From Roseicyclus sp. (GTDB lineage: Bacteria > Pseudomonadota > Alphaproteobacteria > Rhodobacterales > Rhodobacteraceae): a stretch of 64,000 nucleotides of DNA. A program made the position numbers and the translations under genes. How positions within the stretch are numbered: the stretch's first letter is position 1; each line of letters starts with the position of its first letter. Under the pieces are notes generated by a model, which saw nothing but the letters and a program-made list of their open reading frames with translations, was not told the DNA's origin and searched no databases. Where the stretch lies: the NCBI RefSeq assembly GCF_018402035.1, contig NZ_JAGYJN010000001.1, positions 248,001 to 312,000 on the forward strand. The letters run 5' to 3'. Below are positions 1-9,057 of this stretch, piece by piece.

Positions 1-136
1 TGACACGGTCGCGCTTTGCGCGCAGGCGGGGCTGAAGGGGATCGAGTTGCAGGCAGGTCACGTTCTGTTGCTTGACGCCGATGCGGTGCGCGCAGCATGT
101 CTAACGCACGACATCAACCTATGGGCGGTGCCATGA
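1..136 (+). CDS. lpxI: LpxI, UDP-2,3-diacylglucosamine pyrophosphatase (3' end only)
   Basis: Only the last 44 codons are present, entering from the left edge in the frame that begins at base 2 and ending in TGA at 134-136. The readable tail runs from DTVALCAQAGLKGIELQAG to INLWAVP. The glycine-rich 'AGLKGIELQAG' followed by a 'vLLLDADAVRAAC' strand resembles the C-terminus of the LpxI (DUF1009) family, which hydrolyses UDP-2,3-diacylglucosamine to lipid X in bacteria without LpxH. The stop overlaps the lpxB start as ATGA, indicating translational coupling. lpxI directly before lpxB is the usual arrangement in alphaproteobacteria. The fragment is short, so the name rests on context as much as on sequence. 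Confidence 0.72.
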   Translation, partial: DTVALCAQAGLKGIELQAGHVLLLDADAVRAACLTHDINLWAVP

Positions 137-1314
137 CGCTGCGGCTTTTCTTGGTGGCGGGTGAGCCCTCGGGCGACAGGCTAGGGGCCGCGCTGATGGC
201 TGGGATCAAGGCACTGACCCAAGGCCCGGTCAGCTTTCACGGCATCGGTGGCCCCTTGATGCAGGCCGAGGGTTTACAGACGCTTTTCCCGATGGAGGAG
301 TTGTCGGTCATGGGGCTGACCGAGATCTTGGCCAATTACCACCGCCTATCGCGCCGCGTGGATGAGACCGCTGCCGCGGTGCAGGCCATGGCCCCTGACG
401 CGCTGATCACGATTGATATCCCAGAGTTTTCCTTGCGCGTTGCCGCGCGCGTCAAGGCGGCTCTGCCTGATCTGCGCACCATCCATTACGTCGCCCCCAC
501 GGTCTGGGCATGGCGGCCGGGACGGGCCAAGAAAATGGCCAAATCCGTCGATCATGTGCTTGCCCTTTTGCCCTTCGAGCCGCCCTATATGGAAGCCGCT
601 GGCATGAGTTGCGATTTCGTGGGCCACCCGGTTGTGACCGAAGAACAGGCCACCGAGGGCGAGATTGCGGCGTTTCGGGCCAAGTATCTGCGGGACGAGG
701 GGCCGGTGATCCTTGTGCTTCCCGGCTCGCGCCGCTCTGAGGTCGAGCGCTTGATGCCGATCTTCGGCGCGGCGCTGCGCGATGTTTTGGACCGTCACCC
801 AGATGCGCGCATCGTACTGCCAGCGGCACCTGCCGTGGCGGGAATTGTCGCCGCACGTATCAAGGATTGGCCGGGCAATCCCATCATCCTCGACCCACGC
901 GGGGTGGCGCTTGATGATTTCGCCGCCGAGAAACGCGCGGGTTTTGCCGTGGCCGATATCGCGTTGGCCGCTTCTGGCACTGTCAGCCTCGAGCTTGCCG
1001 CAAGCGACACGCCGATGGTTGTCGCCTATAAGATGAGTTGGCTCAGCCAAAAGCTGATCGGCGCATTGCTGCGGGTCGATACCGTGACGCTGGTCAATCT
1101 GGTGACCGATAGCCGAACGATCCCCGAATTTCTTTCTGAGAACTGCCGCCCCGCGCCGATTGCGGCGGCGATGAACCATCTGATGGAAGATGAGCGCGCG
1201 CGCCTTGATCAGCTTGACGCCATGGCGCAGACGATGCGGCGCTTGGGTCGCGGGGGCGAGGCACCTTGGCTGCGCGCGGCGCGGTCGGTGCTGGCGCAGA
1301 TCGGCGCGCTCTAG
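133..1314 (+). CDS. lpxB: Lipid-A-disaccharide synthase LpxB
   Basis: Glycosyltransferase (GT19, GT-B fold) that condenses lipid X with UDP-2,3-diacylglucosamine to the lipid A disaccharide at the inner membrane. The 393-residue product has the family's usual length. It opens with RLFLVAGEPSGDRLGAALM, the LpxB N-terminal signature, followed by FHGIGGPLM. Mid-protein it carries HYVAPTVWAWRPGRAKKM and VGHPVV, and near residue 200 LPGSRRSEVERLMP. The start at 133 is preferred over an in-frame ATG at 97 because homologues begin at this motif and ATGA couples it to lpxI. The TAG stop shares the palindrome CTAG with the stop of the convergent YbaK-type gene. Confidence 0.96.
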   Translation: MTLRLFLVAGEPSGDRLGAALMAGIKALTQGPVSFHGIGGPLMQAEGLQTLFPMEELSVMGLTEILANYHRLSRRVDETAAAVQAMAPDALITIDIPEFSLRVAARVKAALPDLRTIHYVAPTVWAWRPGRAKKMAKSVDHVLALLPFEPPYMEAAGMSCDFVGHPVVTEEQATEGEIAAFRAKYLRDEGPVILVLPGSRRSEVERLMPIFGAALRDVLDRHPDARIVLPAAPAVAGIVAARIKDWPGNPIILDPRGVALDDFAAEKRAGFAVADIALAASGTVSLELAASDTPMVVAYKMSWLSQKLIGALLRVDTVTLVNLVTDSRTIPEFLSENCRPAPIAAAMNHLMEDERARLDQLDAMAQTMRRLGRGGEAPWLRAARSVLAQIGAL

Positions 1315-1781
1315 CGGGTGAAATCGGCCAAGATCGCGCCGGACAGTTCCAGCAAACGCTGGGGCGCGATGCCAAAGACATGGCGCGGCGTGCCAGCGGC
1401 CGCATAGACCAGATCGAAATCCAACAGCCGCCGGTCGAACCATGCCCGGATCGGGATCAGATGCCCAACGGGGGCCACACCGCCGATGGCAAAGCCCGTT
1501 TGCGCCCGGATCAGATCGGCATCCGCCTTGCCCAAAGCCTCGCCCGCCAGCGCGCTGGCCTTGGCGGTATCGACCTGATTGCCGCCCGCCGTGATGAAAA
1601 GCACAGCGTCGCCTGTCGCCTCGGCGCGGAAAATGATGGATTTGGCGATCTGGTCCACGCCGCAACGGGCCGCGCGCGCCGCATCCTCGGCGGTGCGGGT
1701 GCCCTCGGCCATTTCGACGATTTGGCTTTCGACATCGGCTGCGCGCAGCGCATCCGCGACCCGTTTCAGACTTTTCGACAT
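1311..1781 (-). CDS. YbaK/EbsC-family aminoacyl-tRNA deacylase
   Basis: A 156-residue single-domain protein of the YbaK/ProX editing superfamily, which hydrolyses mischarged aminoacyl-tRNAs such as Ala- or Cys-tRNA(Pro). The family's core is visible: AKSIIFRAEATGDAVLFITAGGNQVD, where the lysine after 'A' is the conserved substrate-contacting residue, then TGFAIGGVAPVGH and the C-terminal 'AAAGTPRHVFGIAP' strand. It stands alone, without a synthetase domain. Which tRNA it edits cannot be decided here; ProX/YeaK-type and YbaK-type specificities are both possible. Its stop overlaps the lpxB stop by four bases. Confidence 0.88.
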   Translation of the reverse strand: MSKSLKRVADALRAADVESQIVEMAEGTRTAEDAARAARCGVDQIAKSIIFRAEATGDAVLFITAGGNQVDTAKASALAGEALGKADADLIRAQTGFAIGGVAPVGHLIPIRAWFDRRLLDFDLVYAAAGTPRHVFGIAPQRLLELSGAILADFTR

Positions 1782-1873
1782 ATCGGCACGTTCCCCTGTT
1801 GCCCCTTGATCTCAGGGCCGCGCGCAATGTGCAAGCCGTTGACCACGGGGGGCAAGCGGGCCTATTTCGGGCC

Positions 1874-4669
1874 ATGAGCTTTGCATCGCGCCTGACCCGC
1901 CATCCCATCCCCTTTAGCACCGCCCGCGGTGAGGAGGGCTGGGCCATGCTTGACGGTGTCGATGCGGCCTTGCACCCGCTTATCACGGGCACGGCAGGTT
2001 CATCGCCGTATTTGTCGGGGCTGATCCTGCGCGAGGCGGCTTGGCTGTCTGAAGCTTTGAACGCCGCACCCGAAGACAGCATCGCCGCGCTGATCGTTGA
2101 GGCCGCGCGCCTTGATCACACCACGCTTGATCACGGGTTACGCCAGCTCAAACGGCGCGCGGCGCTGGTGGTGGCGCTGGCCGATCTGGGCGGGCTCTGG
2201 CCCTTGCACCAGGTGACGCAGGCCTGGACCGATTTTGCCGATGCTTGCCTAAATGCGGCGCTGATCACCCATGTCGGGCTTGAGGCACGGCGCGGCAAGA
2301 TCCCCGGCATGACCGAGGATGATGCCCATCGCTTTGGCGCGGGCATGGTCGCGCTGGCGATGGGCAAGATGGGCGCGGGGGAGTTGAATTATTCCTCTGA
2401 TATCGATCTGATCTGTTTCTTTGATGATGATCGTTTCGATCCCGCCGATGCGATGGAGGCGCGCGCGGCCTTTATCCGCGCAACCCGCCGCATGGCGGCG
2501 TCCCTCTCGGATACGACCGATGAGGGTTATGTGTTTCGTACCGACCTGCGGCTGCGCCCTGATGCGAGCGTGACGCCGGTTTGTATCTCGCTCACGGCGG
2601 CGGAACGCTATTACGAGGCCGAAGGGCGCAGTTGGGAACGCTCGGCCTATATCAAGGCGCGGCCAGCGGCGGGTGACATTGCAGCGGGCGCAAGGTTTCT
2701 GGACACGCTTACCCCCTTTGTCTGGCGCAGGCATCTGGATTTCTCGATGGTGCAAGACACGATCGACATGCGGCAGAAAATACGTGATCATAAAGGGTTG
2801 CACGGCAATCTTAAACTCGAAGGTCACAATATGAAACTCGGCGCGGGCGGCATCCGCGAGATCGAGTTTTTCGCCCAAACCCGCCAACTTGTCGCCGGCG
2901 GCCGTGATCTGAGCTTGCGCAAGCGGCGCACGGTCGACGCGCTTGGCGCGCTTGCCGCGGCGGGTTGGATCGGAGCGGATGTGGCGGAAGAATTGACCGA
3001 TCACTACACCCATCACCGCGAGATCGAGCATCGCATCCAGATGATCGACGATGCGCAAACCCATGATTTGCCCAAATCCGCCGAAGGTTTTGCCCGCCTT
3101 GCCCATCTGTGCGGGACGGATGATATCACGGCCTTCCGCGCGGGGCTTGCGCAGCGCTTGGCCCGCGTGGAGGAGATGTGCGGCGACCTGTTCCAACCGG
3201 GCAAAGCGGGTGGCGGCGATGTGGCAGTGCCGCCTGAACAGGCCGAGATTGTGGCCCGTTGGCCCACATATCCTGCGCTACGCTCCGAGCGGGGGCATGC
3301 GATCTTTGCCCGCCTTAAGCCAGAGCTTTTGCGCCGGTTTCAGCGCGCCGCGCGCCCCGATGAGGCGCTGCTGAACTTTGATAGCTTTCTCAAGGGGCTA
3401 CCCGCTGGTGTGCAACTGTTTTCGCTGTTCGAGGCGAACCCCAGCCTTGTTGATCTGATTGTCGATATCTGCGCCACAGCGCCCGGTCTGTCGCTTTACC
3501 TGTCGCGCCACGCAAGCGTGTTGGATGCGGTGCTGGATGGGCGTTTCTTTGCACCTTGGCCGGGAACACAGTCGCTTCAGGCCGAACTTGCGGCGGTTTT
3601 GGCGGGCTCTGGATTTGAGGGCCAGCTTGATCAGGCGCGGCGTTGGCAGAAGGAATGGCATTTCCGGATCGGCGTGCATCAGCTCCGCGCGCTGATCGAC
3701 GAAGAGGCCGCGATGGCGCAATATACCGATCTGGCCCAAGCCGTGCTTGGCGCGCTCTGGCCTGTGGTTTGTGACGAGATCGCGCGCCGTCACGGCCCGC
3801 CGCCGGGGCATGGCGGCGTGGTCTTGGGCATGGGCAGTTTGGGTGCCGGGCGGATGAGCGCGGGCTCTGATCTTGATCTGATCGTGATCTATGACCCTGC
3901 CGATGTCGAACAAAGTGCAGGGCCACGCCCCCTTGATCCGCGCGGCTGGTATGCCAAGGCGACCAAAACACTGATCACAGCGCTGTCTGCACCCACCGCT
4001 GCGGGCACGCTTTACGCGGTCGATATGCGGCTGCGCCCGTCGGGGCGACAAGGGCCGGTGGCCACGGCGATCACGGCGTTTGCGCATTATCAGCGCACCG
4101 AGGCATGGACATGGGAGCATATGGCGCTGACACGCGCGCGTACCATGGCGGGCCCAGCCGATCTTTGCGACCGGGTGGAAGAGGTTCGCCGCGCGGTCAT
4201 TGCCGACAAGGCCGATCCGGCCAAGGTGCGGGCGGATGCGGCCGAAATGCGCGCGCGCCTTGCCGCCGCCGGGCGCGCGGGCAGCACATGGGCGATCAAA
4301 GAGGGGCAGGGCGGGCTGCAAGATATCGAATTGCTGGGTCAGGCCGTCGCCTTGGCCAGCGGATCGGATGCGCGCGCTACGGCCGCACAATTGGCCCATG
4401 CGCCTGATCTGGGCTGGCTTGATGCCGAACAGTCCACCGCGTTGATCGCCGCGCATGGGCTTTTCGCCCGCGTGCAGGCGGCAACCCGGCTTTTGACGGA
4501 TAGCGCGGTTGACCCAAGCGCCATCGGCGAAGGGGGGCGCGAATTCTTGGCGCGTGTCGCGGATGCGCCCTCGGCTGACGCGCTTGCAGTGGCATTGGAC
4601 GAAAAGCGCGCCTATATCGCCAAGATGATCGACGCCGTGCTTGGCGCCGCCCCGCGCAAGGAACCGTGA
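1874..4669 (+). CDS. glnE: Bifunctional glutamine synthetase adenylyltransferase/deadenylyltransferase
   Basis: GlnE controls glutamine synthetase by attaching and removing AMP in response to PII and glutamine. The 931-residue protein has the expected two tandem nucleotidyltransferase halves. The N-terminal (deadenylylating) site shows GKMGAGELNYSSDIDLICFF around residues 160-180, and the C-terminal (adenylylating) site shows GSLGAGRMSAGSDLDLIVIY around residues 650-675; both have the paired aspartates that bind metal. LRLRPDASVTPV and MRLRPSGRQGPVAT follow each site as in the family. The ATG at 1874 is chosen over an upstream in-frame ATG because the upstream extension is unlike the family. 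The next gene overlaps its stop. Confidence 0.95.
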   Translation: MSFASRLTRHPIPFSTARGEEGWAMLDGVDAALHPLITGTAGSSPYLSGLILREAAWLSEALNAAPEDSIAALIVEAARLDHTTLDHGLRQLKRRAALVVALADLGGLWPLHQVTQAWTDFADACLNAALITHVGLEARRGKIPGMTEDDAHRFGAGMVALAMGKMGAGELNYSSDIDLICFFDDDRFDPADAMEARAAFIRATRRMAASLSDTTDEGYVFRTDLRLRPDASVTPVCISLTAAERYYEAEGRSWERSAYIKARPAAGDIAAGARFLDTLTPFVWRRHLDFSMVQDTIDMRQKIRDHKGLHGNLKLEGHNMKLGAGGIREIEFFAQTRQLVAGGRDLSLRKRRTVDALGALAAAGWIGADVAEELTDHYTHHREIEHRIQMIDDAQTHDLPKSAEGFARLAHLCGTDDITAFRAGLAQRLARVEEMCGDLFQPGKAGGGDVAVPPEQAEIVARWPTYPALRSERGHAIFARLKPELLRRFQRAARPDEALLNFDSFLKGLPAGVQLFSLFEANPSLVDLIVDICATAPGLSLYLSRHASVLDAVLDGRFFAPWPGTQSLQAELAAVLAGSGFEGQLDQARRWQKEWHFRIGVHQLRALIDEEAAMAQYTDLAQAVLGALWPVVCDEIARRHGPPPGHGGVVLGMGSLGAGRMSAGSDLDLIVIYDPADVEQSAGPRPLDPRGWYAKATKTLITALSAPTAAGTLYAVDMRLRPSGRQGPVATAITAFAHYQRTEAWTWEHMALTRARTMAGPADLCDRVEEVRRAVIADKADPAKVRADAAEMRARLAAAGRAGSTWAIKEGQGGLQDIELLGQAVALASGSDARATAAQLAHAPDLGWLDAEQSTALIAAHGLFARVQAATRLLTDSAVDPSAIGEGGREFLARVADAPSADALAVALDEKRAYIAKMIDAVLGAAPRKEP

Positions 4670-4953
4670 TGTCGCCTGAAAAACCCGCCGCCGACCCGAT
4701 TGATCCCAAGGGTCTGATCCGCGAATCTTTTCGGATCGATGGGATCACCGATGGGGAATGCCGCTCGATCTTTGTGGATTGGGCGCTCAGCGTGTCGGGC
4801 GCTGACCCGCGCGAGGCGATTACAGCGCTGCTTGCGCGCTATGCGGATGCCCCCGCCGCCCATCCGATGCTTGCCGTTCTGCGCGCAGGGTTGGATGCCA
4901 GCCCCAAGGGTGGTCGGCGTGGCGGGCGCGCGGCGCGTGTCGCTCAGGGTTAA
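4669..4953 (+). CDS. Conserved-looking hypothetical protein coupled to glnE
   Basis: A small protein of 94 residues that starts at an ATG overlapping the glnE stop (TGATG), with a GTG one codon earlier as alternative. It is acidic and helical in the middle (ECRSIFVDWALSVSG, DPREAITALLARYAD) and ends in a basic tail, PKGGRRGGRAARVAQG, which could bind RNA or DNA. I recognise no named domain. The tight coupling implies co-translation with GlnE and perhaps a role in nitrogen control, but that is inference. The TAA stop shares TTAA with the stop of the convergent AraC-type gene. Confidence 0.75.
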   Translation: MSPEKPAADPIDPKGLIRESFRIDGITDGECRSIFVDWALSVSGADPREAITALLARYADAPAAHPMLAVLRAGLDASPKGGRRGGRAARVAQG

Positions 4954-5951
4954 TCGCGCGGCTTGCTGCCATGGGTGCCACGCTCACGATAGGGCGTGGT
5001 GGCGTAATGGGCGCGGTAGCATTTCGAGAAATGCGAGGGTGAGGCAAAACCGCAAGCCAGCGCGACATTGATCACGCTCATATCGGTTTGCATCAGCAGG
5101 TTGCGCGCCTTGCCCAGCCGCAATTCCATGTAATAACGCTTGGGGCTGCGGTTGAGATAGCGGCGAAACAGCCGCTCAAGCTGGCGGGTCGACATATCGA
5201 CATCGCGCGCCAGTGTCGCGGGGCTGATCGGTTCTTCGATGTTTTGCTCCATCATCCGGATCACTTGGCCAAGCTTGGGGTGGCGCACGCCGATCCGCGT
5301 CGGGATCGAGAGGCGCTGTGTGTCCTGATCGGTGCGGATCGAGGTATAGATCAGCTGATCGGCCACCAGATTGGCCAGATCCTCGCCATGATCATCGGCG
5401 ATGATCTTGAGCATCAGATCGATCGAGGCGGTGCCGCCCGCCGTGGTAATGCGGTTGCCGTCAATAACAAAGACGGATTTCGTCAGCGTCACATCCTCGA
5501 ATTCTTCGATGAAGCTGTCTTGGTTTTCCCAATGGATCGTGGCGCGCTTGCCATCGAGAAGCCCGGCCTTGGCCAGCGTGTAGCCTGCCGTGCAAAGCCC
5601 GCCAATCGTGGCCCCTTTGCGCGCCTCGCGGCGCAGCCAGTTGAGCATCTTTTTCGAGGTGGCCGAGGCCACATCGATACCGCCGCACACAAGCACCGTG
5701 TCATCGCGGTTGATCTCGGGGAGGTCGCAATCAAGCTTAAAACCGATGCCCGCCGAGCACCACGCCACATCGCCACCTTCACCAGCCAATGTCCATGTAT
5801 AGAGTTGCTTGCCAGACATGCGATTGGCGATCCGCAACGCCTCGACGGCGCTGGAAAAGCATAGCATGGTGAATTGGTCCAACAATATGAAGACATATTG
5901 CTTGGGGCCGATTTGATCTGGCATTTGCGGTCTCGTCTTGGCACGGCTCAT
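4950..5951 (-). CDS. GlxA-family AraC-type transcriptional regulator
   Basis: A 333-residue regulator with an N-terminal DJ-1/PfpI-like (class I glutamine amidotransferase-like) domain, about residues 15-185, and a C-terminal double helix-turn-helix AraC domain, about 220-320. The nucleophile-elbow motif IGGLCTAGYTLAKAGLLDG retains the cysteine of the DJ-1 fold, and IHWENQDSFIEEFEDV follows as in GlxA proteins. The DNA-binding part shows ATLARDVDMSTRQLERLFRR and ALACGFASPSHFSKCYR. Relatives regulate catabolism of glycine betaine, carnitine, arginine or choline derivatives. No catabolic genes adjoin it, so its target is unknown. Confidence 0.9.
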   Translation of the reverse strand: MSRAKTRPQMPDQIGPKQYVFILLDQFTMLCFSSAVEALRIANRMSGKQLYTWTLAGEGGDVAWCSAGIGFKLDCDLPEINRDDTVLVCGGIDVASATSKKMLNWLRREARKGATIGGLCTAGYTLAKAGLLDGKRATIHWENQDSFIEEFEDVTLTKSVFVIDGNRITTAGGTASIDLMLKIIADDHGEDLANLVADQLIYTSIRTDQDTQRLSIPTRIGVRHPKLGQVIRMMEQNIEEPISPATLARDVDMSTRQLERLFRRYLNRSPKRYYMELRLGKARNLLMQTDMSVINVALACGFASPSHFSKCYRAHYATTPYRERGTHGSKPRD

Positions 5952-6031
5952 GTCGCGCGGTTGCGCGGACGTCGTGAGCGAAAGCAGCTTTTTTGCCCAT
6001 GCGCAATCCCCGCTCGCTTTGATTTAAGGCA

Positions 6032-6060
6032 TTGGAAGACAAGCCAAGCCAGCCTATAAC
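6032..6060 (+). promoter_or_regulatory. Candidate sigma-70 promoter for DAHP synthase
   Basis: TTGGAA (6032-6037), a 17-bp spacer, then TATAAC (6055-6060), close to the housekeeping consensus. It lies 37 bp before the ATG at 6097, on the correct strand, with a purine-rich AGGAGA ribosome-binding site just before the start. Confidence 0.6.
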
Positions 6061-6096
6061 CCGCCCGCGTGAACAGACGACAGGAGATGCATAGCC

Positions 6097-7476
6097 ATGA
6101 CCCGAACGACCGGACAGGCTTGGACCAAAACCGATTGGCGCGCCAAGCCGCGCGTGCAGATGCCTGTTTATCCTGATGCAGATGCGCTTCACAGCGCCGA
6201 GGCGCAGCTGTCGAAATACCCGCCCTTGGTCTTTGCGGGCGAGGCAAGGAAGCTGAAAAAGCAGCTTGCCGCCGCCGCGCGCGGTGACGCCTTCTTGCTT
6301 CAGGGGGGCGATTGCGCCGAAAGTTTCGCGGAATTCTCTGCCGACAATATCCGCGATACTTTCAAGGTCATGCTGCAAATGGCGATGGTGCTGACCTATG
6401 GCGCCAAGGTTCCCGTGATCAAGGTGGGCCGCGTCGCCGGACAATTTGCCAAGCCGCGTTCGGCACCGACCGAAATGGTCAATGGCGTTGAGATGGATAG
6501 CTATAAGGGCGACATCATCAATGATATCGCCCCCACACCCGAGGCGCGTATCCCCGACCCGGCGCGGATGTTGCAGGCCTATACACAGGCCGCGGCCTCG
6601 CTCAACTTGCTGCGCGCATTCTCGACGGGCGGTTTTGCCGATATCCACCGCGTGCATAGCTGGACGCTGGGTTTTACCGATCACGAAGACGCCGACAAAT
6701 ACCGCGACATGGCAAACCGCATCCAAGACAGCCTTGATTTCATGGCGGCCGCTGGCCTGTCGGGCGCGACGAACCATGAGCTGAGCACGGTCGATTTCTA
6801 CACCAGCCACGAAGCACTGCTGTTGGAATATGAAGAGGCGCTGTGCCGCGTCGATAGCACCACTGGCAAATGGCTGGCGGGCTCTGGCCACATGATCTGG
6901 ATCGGCGACCGCACCCGCCAGCCCGATGGCGCGCATGTGGAATTCTGCCGCGGTGTGCAAAACCCCATCGGCCTGAAATGCGGCCCCAGCACCAAGGAAG
7001 AAGACCTCAAGGTCTTGATGGCCAAGCTCAACCCCGAGAATGAGCCGGGGCGCTTGACGCTGATCGCGCGCTTTGGTGCGGGCAATGTTGGGGATCACTT
7101 GCCGCGCCTGATCCGCACGGTGCAGGCCGAGGGGGCCAATGTGCTTTGGTCCTGCGATCCGATGCATGGCAATGTGATCAAATCCTCGACCGGCTACAAA
7201 ACCCGTCCCTTTGACGCGATCTTGCGCGAAGTGCAGGATTTTTTCGCCATCCACCGCGCCGAAGGAACCGTGCCGGGTGGTGTGCATATCGAAATGACAG
7301 GCAAGGATGTGACCGAGTGCACCGGTGGCATCCGCGCGGTCAGCGACGAGGATTTGTCCTCGCGCTACCACACGGCCTGCGATCCGCGCTTGAATGCGTC
7401 GCAATCGCTGGAACTGGCGTTCTTGGTGGCCGAAGAGCTCCAGCAAAGCCGCGCGGCGCTGCGGGCTGCGGTGTGA
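6097..7476 (+). CDS. Class II (plant-type) 3-deoxy-7-phosphoheptulonate synthase
   Basis: Catalyses the first step of the shikimate pathway, condensing phosphoenolpyruvate with erythrose 4-phosphate. The 459-residue length fits the class II (AroA-II) enzymes, not the ~350-residue class I forms. Signature stretches are [14 protein letters not shown] near residue 70, with the metal-binding cysteine, [33 protein letters not shown], and [11 protein letters not shown] near residue 350, followed by [13 protein letters not shown]. The ATG at 6097 has an AGGAGA ribosome-binding site and a good promoter upstream. It is monocistronic, with a GC hairpin after the stop. aroQ, a later step of the pathway, lies at about 21.5 kb. 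Confidence 0.95.
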   Translation: MTRTTGQAWTKTDWRAKPRVQMPVYPDADALHSAEAQLSKYPPLVFAGEARKLKKQLAAAARGDAFLLQGGDCAESFAEFSADNIRDTFKVMLQMAMVLTYGAKVPVIKVGRVAGQFAKPRSAPTEMVNGVEMDSYKGDIINDIAPTPEARIPDPARMLQAYTQAAASLNLLRAFSTGGFADIHRVHSWTLGFTDHEDADKYRDMANRIQDSLDFMAAAGLSGATNHELSTVDFYTSHEALLLEYEEALCRVDSTTGKWLAGSGHMIWIGDRTRQPDGAHVEFCRGVQNPIGLKCGPSTKEEDLKVLMAKLNPENEPGRLTLIARFGAGNVGDHLPRLIRTVQAEGANVLWSCDPMHGNVIKSSTGYKTRPFDAILREVQDFFAIHRAEGTVPGGVHIEMTGKDVTECTGGIRAVSDEDLSSRYHTACDPRLNASQSLELAFLVAEELQQSRAALRAAV

Positions 7477-7486
7477 GCATATCTTG

Positions 7487-7513
7487 CGGTGGGCGGCTTA
7501 ACACCGCCCGCCG
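7487..7513. terminator. GC-rich hairpin between convergent genes
   Basis: A 10-bp stem (left arm CGGTGGGCGG, right arm CCGCCCGCCG, one mismatch) with a 7-nt loop that contains the TAA stop of the minus-strand PAS gene. It sits 10 bases after the DAHP synthase stop. There is no T-run, so it may act only as a weak bidirectional terminator or 3'-end stabiliser. Confidence 0.4.
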
Positions 7514-8070
7514 GCGACCAGCCGATGCGCCGCTGCTCTGGGTTGCGCTTGACTGAGCGGGATTAAACTCGCGTGGCTGATCTCAAAGCGCACAGGCGCC
7601 TTGACCGCGCGGGCGCCTTCTTCATCCAAGCAGATCAGGGCGCGCGTGGTCTGATCGTGATGATCACGCAGAGGCAGCATCACCATGCTGAGATGAACAG
7701 GCGCTGCGCGGTATTGCGCGGCTGTGGTCACGTTCATGCGCAGAAGGGCTGGGGCATGAAACACATGCTGGGCCAAATCATGCAGACGCGCCCGCGCACC
7801 CGGCGCAAAAAGGCTGCGCAGCGGCATACCGCGCGCCTCGGCCCCTAATAAGGCGCGCAATCCCTGTCCGCCGACGCGAAAGCGCAGCGCTCCGTCAGGG
7901 CCGTGCTCGACCAACCCGGCCATGGCAAGCCACGGTGCCAAGGCATTGGGATCAAGATCTGCGCGCGCGGGTACGCCTTGACCACGGCGCAACGCCTGCC
8001 AATAGCCGATCAGCGCCGCCAAACCGGTGCTGTCCGGTCGCAGCGGGCCGAAGGGAATGATATTGTTCAT
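7498..8070 (-). CDS. PAS_5-type PAS-domain protein
   Basis: A 190-residue soluble protein. The opening half, GLAALIGYWQALRRGQGVPAR then DLDPNALAPWLAMAGLVE, followed by FRVGGQGLRALLGAEARGMPL and an 'F.P..R..L..L' helix, is the pattern of the PAS_5 family (PF07310), common in Rhodobacterales and related alphaproteobacteria. It has no kinase, cyclase or DNA-binding domain, so it may act as a stand-alone sensor or adaptor. A CtrA-like box 24 bp upstream of its start suggests cell-cycle/CtrA control. The divergent neighbour is yicC. Ligand and partner are unknown. Confidence 0.8.
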   Translation of the reverse strand: MNNIIPFGPLRPDSTGLAALIGYWQALRRGQGVPARADLDPNALAPWLAMAGLVEHGPDGALRFRVGGQGLRALLGAEARGMPLRSLFAPGARARLHDLAQHVFHAPALLRMNVTTAAQYRAAPVHLSMVMLPLRDHHDQTTRALICLDEEGARAVKAPVRFEISHASLIPLSQAQPRAAAHRLVAGGRC

Positions 8071-8093
8071 CTGGTAACGCAGTCTCGAGTTGG

Positions 8094-8108
8094 TTAGCCA
8101 AAGCTTAA
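8094..8108. promoter_or_regulatory. Near-consensus CtrA box (TTAG-N7-TTAA)
   Basis: TTAG, seven bases, TTAA: one mismatch to the CtrA consensus TTAA-N7-TTAA. It lies between the divergent PAS gene (start 8070) and yicC (start 8174), 24 bp from the PAS start codon. Assignment to CtrA is by motif only. Confidence 0.4.
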
Positions 8109-8173
8109 TAGCTGTGTGCAGTCGCAGAGGGCAGGGGGAGAATTCATCATTGGTTAACGCAGCACCGACCGGG

Positions 8174-9055
8174 GTGATCGCCTCGATGACAGGCTATGCC
8201 ACACGCGAGGGGGCGGATGGCAATGGGCAAAGCTGGAGTTGGGAACTGCGCGCCGTCAATGCGCGCGGTCTTGATCTGCGGTTTCGGCTGCCCGATGGCT
8301 TGGGTGCGCTGGACGCACCCTTGCGGCGCGCCTTGGGGGCTGCGCTGTCGCGTGGCGCGGTAAGTTTATCCTTACGGCTGGGCCGCGATGGGGGCGTGGC
8401 TGGTGCTGGCATTGATGCCGCCCGCCTTGAACACGCGCTGACGCAGATGTTGCAGATCGAGGCGGCGGCAAACGCCATGGGCCTTACGCTCCGCCCGGCC
8501 AGCCCGGCCGAGATCATGGGGCTGCGCGGCTTGCTTGATGGGGCCGATTTGGGCTTGCCCGACCCCGAGGTGCTATTGGCCGATATCGACCAGCTTTTGG
8601 CCGAGTTCACCGCAATGCGGCAGGCCGAGGGGGCAGCACTTGCCGCAATCTTGCAAAGCCAGATCGACCGCATCGCCGGACTTGTCGAACAGGCCGAAAC
8701 CCTCGCCCATGCCCGCGCCCAGCCACAGGCAGAACGCTTGCGCATGGCCGCCCAAAGCCTGCTCGACAGCACAGAGATCGACGAGGCGCGGCTGTTACAA
8801 GAAATCGCGGCGCTGGCGCTTAAAACAGATGTGACCGAAGAGATCGACCGCTTGCGCGCTCATGTGGCAGCAGCGCGCGCGCTTTTGGCGCAAGGGGGGG
8901 CTGTTGGGCGCAAGCTGGATTTCTTGATGCAAGAGTTCAACCGCGAGGCCAATACGCTGTGTTCCAAAAGCCAAGATCACGCGCTCACTTCTGTGGGGCT
9001 TGACCTTAAACTGACCATCGACCAGACCCGCGAACAGGTTCAAAACGTGGAGTGA
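8174..9055 (+). CDS. yicC: YicC-family endoribonuclease
   Basis: YicC proteins are ribonucleases linked to small-RNA turnover and stationary-phase survival. The 293-residue product has the two conserved parts: an N-terminal YicC_N region starting [13 protein letters not shown] and including [18 protein letters not shown], and a C-terminal DUF1732 region ending [18 protein letters not shown] plus a '[16 protein letters not shown]' helix. GTG at 8174 gives a start that mirrors the E. coli protein's 'MIRSMTAYAR'; ATG at 8186 is the alternative. Its stop lies two bases before the gmk ATG, giving the common yicC-gmk operon. Two candidate small RNAs in this window are conceivable substrates, but that is inference. 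Confidence 0.9.
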   Translation: MIASMTGYATREGADGNGQSWSWELRAVNARGLDLRFRLPDGLGALDAPLRRALGAALSRGAVSLSLRLGRDGGVAGAGIDAARLEHALTQMLQIEAAANAMGLTLRPASPAEIMGLRGLLDGADLGLPDPEVLLADIDQLLAEFTAMRQAEGAALAAILQSQIDRIAGLVEQAETLAHARAQPQAERLRMAAQSLLDSTEIDEARLLQEIAALALKTDVTEEIDRLRAHVAAARALLAQGGAVGRKLDFLMQEFNREANTLCSKSQDHALTSVGLDLKLTIDQTREQVQNVE

Positions 9056-9057
9056 TC

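Noticed and set aside
346-2082. Long minus-strand open frame over lpxB and the YbaK-type gene
   Set aside because: It covers two well-supported genes, has low-complexity arginine-rich translation, and the YbaK-type frame on the same strand is clearly the coding one.
8152-8160. GGTTAACGC just before yicC as a second CtrA site
   Set aside because: Only one TTAA half-site is present; no second half at seven bases.
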